Positions 22,731 to 27,290 of a stretch of 27,290 nt of DNA are shown piece by piece. The position numbers and the translations under genes are program-made. The stretch is taken from the NCBI GenBank assembly GCA_040007395.1, contig JBDTVG010000197.1, forward strand, positions 1 to 27,290, given 5' to 3'. The notes beneath the pieces were generated by a model. It was given only the letters and a program-made list of their open reading frames with translations, did no database searches and had not been told where the DNA came from. The DNA is from DATGFK01 sp040007395. GTDB lineage: Bacteria; Chloroflexota; Anaerolineae; Aggregatilineales; UBA2796. Within the stretch, counting starts at the first letter, position 1; every line of letters starts with the position of its first letter.

Positions 22731-23534
22731 TCAAAAGGGCAGCGTCTTGAATAAAAGCGACATCGGCACCGTAGTATTCTTACCCACGATTTTGGCGGGT
22801 GTATACCCCATCAAGTATTTCAGGACACGGGTCATGTGGGGTTGATCAGAATAGCCCGCCATCTCGACAACATCGAGAATGGACATCCCTTGTTTCAACA
22901 AGGTGGTTGCATATCGCGCCCGCTGGATTTGATAAACCATATTGTACGTTAGTCCGGTGGCTTGTAAAAACCTACGCTGTATCGTGCGGCGTGACCTCAT
23001 GTGTGGTTGCTCTCGTAAAGCGACATCAATCATCGGGTCATGTACAAGCAGACCTTCGTGTACAAGACGGTTGATAAAAGTATCAGCATTTTCAAAATTA
23101 GGAAACTGCCACGCCGAACTATTCAGCCAGAAGGATTTACTTGACGCGAGAGGGAGGTTCAGATCCCGTCGATCCATGACCATACTTGCGGGAAAGGTCG
23201 GCATGAACGCGCCGGCCTTAAATACAATGCCACAAAACTCTGAGTCAGGGGGACAGAATGCAGGAGTCGCTCTGGTCTCTGGTCCGCGCACCGTTAGAGT
23301 GGTGCGGTCTTGGTATTTCGTCACGACCATTTCCCAATGGCTCTCCGCCGTAGAGATAAATGAGCCACCCTTGTCGCTGCGGCTGTGCCATACTCTTTCT
23401 ACAAAAAGCGAGTCCGACAATCTTTCCTCACAAGGCAAACTGATGTCATCAGACTTTGCGTGCTGGTCAACTTCTGGCTGAAAGGTCAGCACCATATTCA
23501 TTCGCTCACTTTTTAGAGGGGCTAGGCTAGACAT
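22731..23534 (-). CDS. AraC-family transcriptional regulator
   Basis: A 267-residue regulator. The C-terminal ~100 residues hold two helix-turn-helix units of the AraC type (SRRTIQRRFLQATGL and SILDVVEMAGYSDQPHMTRVLKYLMGYTPAKI). The N-terminal ~150 residues form a cupin-like sensing domain of unrecognised ligand. The frame is open upstream to 23654, but a TATAAT (23541-23546, minus strand) sits seven bases before ATG 23534. Transcription would then begin at the start codon, a leaderless mRNA, or translation would use ATG 23501 or 23495. It is followed by the DHFR-like gene. Confidence 0.87.
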   Translation of the reverse strand: MSSLAPLKSERMNMVLTFQPEVDQHAKSDDISLPCEERLSDSLFVERVWHSRSDKGGSFISTAESHWEMVVTKYQDRTTLTVRGPETRATPAFCPPDSEFCGIVFKAGAFMPTFPASMVMDRRDLNLPLASSKSFWLNSSAWQFPNFENADTFINRLVHEGLLVHDPMIDVALREQPHMRSRRTIQRRFLQATGLTYNMVYQIQRARYATTLLKQGMSILDVVEMAGYSDQPHMTRVLKYLMGYTPAKIVGKNTTVPMSLLFKTLPF

Positions 23535-23540
23535 CCTCGA

Positions 23541-23546
23541 ATTATA
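23541..23546 (-). promoter_or_regulatory. Perfect -10 box upstream of the AraC gene
   Basis: The minus strand has TATAAT directly before TCGAGG and ATG. No good -35 box is found 16-18 bp upstream, so activator dependence is possible. Confidence 0.45.
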
Positions 23547-23717
23547 GCATGTATTGCGTACACTTGTTCTATTTTGAAGAGAAATAGTCAAATTCAACAT
23601 CAAGTAAGTAACCGCCAATTTGCACGATTCTCGCTTCTTGCTCAAAAGTTTCAACCAGTTCCTCGTACATCGGGTAAATTATCCGCACACGACCTACCCA
23701 CTTGGAAAGGATAGCCT

Positions 23718-24605
23718 ATGCAGCAGATGCTTGAGCAGCAGGTGTTTCATACACCTGTCACCTTGCCCGATCCAGTCTTTGAGATTGAGTTCAGGCGGCT
23801 GCATTGGCCTCGTACCGATGAAGAATTTAAGCGCTATGGCACCTCGATCCTGTTTGGCCTGTGTATAGCCGTTGGACTTTTGGCGATCTTGAGCTATCGG
23901 CTGCCCAGAGAACAGACTCTTTCGGCAGCGGCTTACCTTTTTTTGTTGGTGAATATTGGCATAACGGTAGCCTCGGATTTGCACTGCATGATGACGACTG
24001 TGGATCGGACTAGTTTTCAGATTGCGGCGGGTCAATGGGAGGCACTGCAACTTACCACGCTGTCTCATGAGAAGATCGTTTACGCCAAATATGCCATCGC
24101 CCAGATCCGCGCCCGCCGACTGATGATCGTCTCCATCGTGCTGCGTATCCTGCCTGTTTTCTATATTGCATTGTTAGGGCTGATCGATGTAATTGTTAGG
24201 GGTAATTTGCTGATGATTTTGTTGTGGCCTATGTTTACCCTGATTATGGGGACACTGCTATCACCATTGCTACTATATCTCTGGGTTTTTGAACCTGTGT
24301 GGCAAATGCAAACTTTCGTGGCGATGGCTATCCTGCTTTCGCTGCAAATCCGCCACCAAACGTTTGCTACTCTGGCGGGCTTTGCGGCGATCTTTGTGCT
24401 GCGAACACTGCAACTCGTATTCCTAGCATTCGTGATTTGGGCCTCGTTAACAATCTTGCAATGGCTAGCCTCGACGGGTGGGGTTTTCTGTACGGTAGGA
24501 TTACTGTATCTGACCATTCCGCCGCTGGCGATCTATGGGTTCCATAAATTGATACGCGATACTACGCTTCACTGGGCGGTCAGACGGATATTCCACTCGA
24601 ACTAA
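23718..24605 (+). CDS. ABC-2-like multi-pass permease (paralogue of 10593-11618)
   Basis: A 295-residue membrane protein with about seven hydrophobic segments after a soluble N terminus of about 45 residues. The loop with AAGQWEALQLTTLSHEK matches the GTWDTLKVTTNG coupling loop of the other permease, and the following Arg-rich helix aligns (RARRLMIVSIVLRI against YRLRHLLILIVALRV). No ATPase is adjacent. AAGGAT lies at proper distance before ATG 23718. It heads a cluster with the hexapeptide-repeat protein and a methyltransferase. Confidence 0.72.
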   Translation: MQQMLEQQVFHTPVTLPDPVFEIEFRRLHWPRTDEEFKRYGTSILFGLCIAVGLLAILSYRLPREQTLSAAAYLFLLVNIGITVASDLHCMMTTVDRTSFQIAAGQWEALQLTTLSHEKIVYAKYAIAQIRARRLMIVSIVLRILPVFYIALLGLIDVIVRGNLLMILLWPMFTLIMGTLLSPLLLYLWVFEPVWQMQTFVAMAILLSLQIRHQTFATLAGFAAIFVLRTLQLVFLAFVIWASLTILQWLASTGGVFCTVGLLYLTIPPLAIYGFHKLIRDTTLHWAVRRIFHSN

Positions 24606-24727
24606 AGGCACTGATCTTGCGATCAGGTTTGGCTCTGGTTTGACCTTTAGCCCTGCGCCGATGTATCATGGGCAGACGATGCGCCGGGAACTTTGTCAGG
24701 ATTGTGGGCCAAAGGGGCAAAAAACAA

Positions 24728-25669
24728 ATGGTAGCTATCAAAGCATGGTGGAACGCTTTCAAAAATTTTGCGATTATCTTTTCCTTCATCGCGAATTTTG
24801 TGCTGATCATCATTTTGCTGTTCGTGGTACTGTTGATCTTCCAGATCAAAACAGGGATCGCTGAACCGCTTCTGGTGGGTCTGCACAGCAGCTTCGTCGG
24901 GTTGGATCAGGCGCATATCATTACAACGATCAATGTCGATGATACGATTAACGTCAAAGACACGATCCCCGTCAAGGATACGATCATCGTCAACGATACG
25001 ATCCCCGTTAAGTTGAATATTCCGCTGCAAACGAATACCGTTGTGGTTCTTACCGCGGACGTTCCGGTACGGCTCCCGACTTCGTTCACGCTGCGCGATG
25101 GCACTGTGCTTAATGGAACGGTTGGGTTATCGCTGCCAACGGGACTGCAATTGCCAGTTTCGCTTAATCTGAACGTGCCTGTCAACGAACCACTGCCGAT
25201 CACGCTCAGAGTGCCGATTGACATCAAAGTGCCACTCGATCTCAAAGTGCCAATCAATCTCAAGGTTCCAGTGAATATCCCACTGAGTGATACGCAACTA
25301 CACGATCCCTTTGATCGTTTGCGCCTGCTATTCGATCCGTTTGTGCGGCTGCTGGGCAACTTACCAAACAATTGGGGTCAGGTTCCCGATTTTGTACGGC
25401 GTGTTTTCAGCGGCAATCCACCGAATCTGCTAGCAGATAACAATTACACGTTGCGCCCTTGGTCGGGCTACCGAACAGGCTTAGGCACACCGCCGCCTGC
25501 TGCAACCGATACCAGCGGAGCGCCCGCCCCAACCGCCGAATCACCAGCAAATGCCAACGCAACTGCCGCGCCAACCACTGCCGTACCACCCACTGAGGCT
25601 CCTGTGTCTGGTACAAATATCACACCGACACGAGTCAACGATCTGGGCATTGTCGGCTCGAAACCATAA
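24728..25669 (+). CDS. Membrane-anchored protein with hexapeptide beta repeats
   Basis: A 313-residue protein of unrecognised family. One N-terminal helix (about 12-40, signal anchor) is followed by two blocks with six-residue periodicity: residues 67-100 (TINVDD, TINVKD, TIPVKD, TIIVND, TIPVKL) and about 141-186 (LRVPID, IKVPLD, LKVPIN, LKVPVN). Alternating hydrophobic residues predict regular beta strands outside the membrane. A short helical stretch (DPFDRLRLLFDPFVRLLGNL) and a Pro/Ala/Thr-rich tail (about 245-300) follow. ATG 24728 is chosen because the membrane helix begins there; AAAGGGG is 12 bases upstream. The frame is open to 24668. It lies between the permease and a methyltransferase in one direction. 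Confidence 0.8.
   Translation: MVAIKAWWNAFKNFAIIFSFIANFVLIIILLFVVLLIFQIKTGIAEPLLVGLHSSFVGLDQAHIITTINVDDTINVKDTIPVKDTIIVNDTIPVKLNIPLQTNTVVVLTADVPVRLPTSFTLRDGTVLNGTVGLSLPTGLQLPVSLNLNVPVNEPLPITLRVPIDIKVPLDLKVPINLKVPVNIPLSDTQLHDPFDRLRLLFDPFVRLLGNLPNNWGQVPDFVRRVFSGNPPNLLADNNYTLRPWSGYRTGLGTPPPAATDTSGAPAPTAESPANANATAAPTTAVPPTEAPVSGTNITPTRVNDLGIVGSKP
24926..25015 (+). repeat. Five 18-bp coding repeats, ACGAT(N)13
   Basis: Five tandem units beginning ACGAT start at 24926, 24944, 24962, 24980 and 24998. Each encodes one six-residue TI-x-V-x-D unit. They are degenerate, so they arose by duplication and then drifted. Confidence 0.85.
25205..25276 (+). repeat. Four 18-bp coding repeats, (C/A)TCA(A/G)(A/G)GT(G/T)CC
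   Basis: Units start at 25205, 25223, 25241 and 25259 and encode the second hexapeptide block (LRVPID, IKVPLD, LKVPIN, LKVPVN). The period is the same as in the first block with a different consensus. Confidence 0.85.
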
Positions 25670-25689
25670 GCTGGAGTACAACTTACTTG

Positions 25690-26586
25690 ATGCAGAACCC
25701 AACCCCCGCCGTTTGTGACTATGAAGGTTCTACCTACCGGAAGGATTTCTGGGAGGGAAAAGGGCGCGACTATGAAGACGCTGTAGAACGTATCGCGCTG
25801 CGCCGACTGCTGCCCCCGGTAGGCCAGCGTTACGTGGACTTTGGCGGCGGGTTTGGGCGGCTCGTCAATGAGGCCGCACGCTACGATCATGTCGTTCTAA
25901 TGGACTACTCGCGCACGATGTTGCAAGATGCACAGTCCCGTTTAGGGCGCTCGGATCGTTATGTGTACGTCGCTGCCGATCTCTATCATTTGCCGTTCGC
26001 CCCCAACAGCTTCGACACGGCGATTATGTGCCGAGTGATCCACCATCTCGCTGATGCGCCTGCCGCGCTCCGTCAGATTCGCGCCAGTTTGACTCCCGGC
26101 GCAACGTTCGTATTGGAATTCGCGAACAAGCAGAACATCAAGGCTATGCTGCGCTACCTGTTGCGTTTGCAAACGTGGAGTCCTTACTCGCCAGAACCGA
26201 TAGAATTTGTCAAGCTCAACTTCGATTTCCATCCAGCTTATATACAACAGGCCTTAGAACAAGCGGGGTTTGTGGCGGGGTCGCGTTTGGCAGTCTCGGC
26301 GCTGCGCTTGGGATTAGCTAAACGTCTGCTGCCTTTAAGTCTAATGGTTGGGTTGGATCGTCTGATTCAGCCGTTGGGAGGCGTGCTGCCTATCTCACCG
26401 AGTATCTTTGTCGGGAATACAGTGCCGGGTCAGCGTGGGTCAGTTGTACCGCTTAACTCGATCTTCAAATGCCCGATCACGGGCGCACCTCTACATCGTG
26501 AAGACGATGTCATGATGAGCCTGCCGACTAATCCTCGCTGGGCGATCCGCGATGGCATTTACGACTTCAAAGAGCCGTTAGCTTAG
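25690..26586 (+). CDS. SAM-dependent methyltransferase with Trm112-like C-terminal tail
   Basis: A 298-residue class I methyltransferase. Motif I is YVDFGGGFGRL, the beta-2 acidic residue is in LMDYS, then AADLYHLPF, and motif III is SLTPGATFVLEF. The last 40 residues (IFKCPITGAPLHRE ... WAIRDGIYDF) look like a Trm112-type domain as found in tRNA/protein methyltransferase partners, but the second Cys pair is absent and one Cys of the first pair is Thr, so zinc binding is probably lost. A TTG codon directly precedes ATG 25690; GGAG at 25672 serves both. The target is unknown. It follows the hexapeptide protein by 20 bp and is likely co-transcribed. Confidence 0.87.
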   Translation: MQNPTPAVCDYEGSTYRKDFWEGKGRDYEDAVERIALRRLLPPVGQRYVDFGGGFGRLVNEAARYDHVVLMDYSRTMLQDAQSRLGRSDRYVYVAADLYHLPFAPNSFDTAIMCRVIHHLADAPAALRQIRASLTPGATFVLEFANKQNIKAMLRYLLRLQTWSPYSPEPIEFVKLNFDFHPAYIQQALEQAGFVAGSRLAVSALRLGLAKRLLPLSLMVGLDRLIQPLGGVLPISPSIFVGNTVPGQRGSVVPLNSIFKCPITGAPLHREDDVMMSLPTNPRWAIRDGIYDFKEPLA

Positions 26587-26609
26587 ACTCCCCCGAATAT
26601 AAAATGCAA

Positions 26610-26629
26610 GAGCGGCTTCGGAGCCGCTC
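26610..26629. terminator. GC-rich hairpin between convergent genes
   Basis: GAGCGGCT and AGCCGCTC form an 8-bp stem with a TCGG loop, 23 bp after the methyltransferase stop. There is no T-run on either strand. It may act as a weak bidirectional terminator or a 3' stabiliser. Confidence 0.4.
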
Positions 26630-26672
26630 CCAATTGCTGCATGACTGCGTAGTTGGTGATGCGTAGGTAAAG

Positions 26673-27092
26673 CTAAAGCTGAGGCTCAGGCTGGGCTTTT
26701 TTGAGATAGGCTAGCATTCCTAACCGCTTAGGCTGCGCGACGGGCGCTGAACTTAGCCCTAGTGCGGCATGGAGATCTGATTCCGTCGTTTTGACCGTTA
26801 TCTTGTGAACACTTTGTAGCGAAGCCACCAGCGAACGTACTGCTTGCAGTGTGATCGATGTCACCCCACAAATGCCGATGCGTTGCGCATTGCGATGCTG
26901 AAACAGACGGAAAAACATTGCCTTGAGCGCTTGATCGAGATTGTCTGCCAGCGTGAGATCGAGAATCACAATAACGGGTGTGGGCTGTTGATCAAGTTCC
27001 CTGTAGATGCCTTGATGGAGTTGCTGAGCGGTACTGCGACCATTAAGATGAATCGTTAATACTCCATTGTAACACGTCGTATAGTAAGCCAT
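26673..27092 (-). CDS. STAS-like domain protein
   Basis: A 139-residue small soluble protein resembling the SpoIIAA/STAS fold: an initial beta hairpin (CYNGVLTIHLNG), a long helix, a strand ending in ILDLT, a helix (QALKAMFFRLFQH), a strand (RIGICGV) and a helix (LVASLQSVHKI). The usual serine phosphorylated in anti-anti-sigma factors is not evident after ILDLT, so it may not be a partner-switching factor in the normal sense. The C-terminal 30 residues are a basic, Pro-rich tail. GGAGAG lies eight bases before ATG 27092. The family call is by pattern, with moderate certainty. Confidence 0.6.
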   Translation of the reverse strand: MAYYTTCYNGVLTIHLNGRSTAQQLHQGIYRELDQQPTPVIVILDLTLADNLDQALKAMFFRLFQHRNAQRIGICGVTSITLQAVRSLVASLQSVHKITVKTTESDLHAALGLSSAPVAQPKRLGMLAYLKKAQPEPQL

Positions 27093-27290
27093 TTCGGTTT
27101 CTCTCCTTATTGAACGGGCACGGAATATTAGGATAAGTGCCGATAATGTTCTTGCGGTTTAAGGAGCTAAAACCTGCCTAAGCATAAGCGCGAATGTTGA
27201 TCAGGGGAATAGGAAAAAAGTTTTATAAATAGGACTGGCTCATGTTAACTGCGGGTGCAAAGCGACTAGGGCAGCAATGAAATCGGGCGT
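27093..27290. other. Non-coding right edge
   Basis: About 200 bp upstream of the STAS-like gene without a convincing coding frame, RNA or repeat. AT-rich stretches near 27120-27140 and 27215-27230 could hold a promoter for the minus-strand gene, but no clear -35/-10 pair was found. Confidence 0.4.

Noticed and set aside
24926..25276. Regular 18-bp repeats resembling a CRISPR or minisatellite
   Set aside because: The units are contiguous with no spacers, keep the reading frame and encode hexapeptides, so they are protein repeats.

Overview
The window looks like chromosomal DNA from a free-living bacterium with roughly 50% G+C, most likely a member of the Chloroflexota (Anaerolineae-like). That placement is an inference from gene content: an archaeal-type tyrosyl-tRNA synthetase, zinc-ribbon/FHA proteins, a CAP-domain protein with a Thr/Pro spacer, an IscB-superfamily element, and many single-gene membrane proteins. 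No rRNA, tRNA or CRISPR array was recognised.

Layout. 1-405 holds the decayed 3' end of a transposase (ISKra4-like). 418-1885 is the rho gene with a good promoter and a ~160-nt leader. 1991-4837 carries a cell-wall peptidase (TIM-barrel-like/golvesin-like/M23) and a CE7-type acetyl esterase. 4896-6195 (minus) holds two related receiver-only response regulators, one of them double. 6393-7066 is a short-chain dehydrogenase pseudogene. 7100-8698 (minus) has a membrane NERD-nuclease-like protein with a duplicated N-terminal domain and possibly a small Cys-rich protein. 8750-9125 is a cold-shock-type RRM protein with a clear terminator. 9122-10468 (minus) is an O-antigen ligase. 10593-11618 is an ABC-2-like permease. 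11725-13878 is zinc-ribbon/FHA, lspA (start overlapping the FHA stop) and a secreted CAP protein. 14122-15563 pairs a heme-copper oxidase subunit III with an unknown His-rich membrane protein. 15618-16742 (minus) is TyrRS. 16908-18253 is MscS and a methyltransferase, joined by an ATGA overlap. 18357-19295 is a DnaJ/CbpA chaperone with a near-consensus promoter.

The most interesting locus is 19340-20690. It is a compact IS200/IS605-like element whose only gene encodes an IsrB: an IscB relative with the PLMP domain, split RuvC nuclease and Arg-rich bridge helix but no HNH domain. It is preceded by about 280 nt of structured non-coding DNA that should encode its omega-RNA, and it ends in a right-end hairpin containing the isrB stop codon. 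No tnpA transposase is present. The element abuts the start codon of an htrA/degP-like protease gene (20692-21915), which has no visible ribosome-binding site of its own.

The last part holds an AraC regulator followed by a RibD/DHFR-like reductase (22107-23534, minus). Then comes a plus-strand cluster: a second permease paralogous to the one at 10593, an unusual membrane-anchored protein made of hexapeptide beta repeats, and a methyltransferase with a Trm112-like tail. A STAS-like protein (26673-27092, minus) follows, and the final ~200 bases show no gene.
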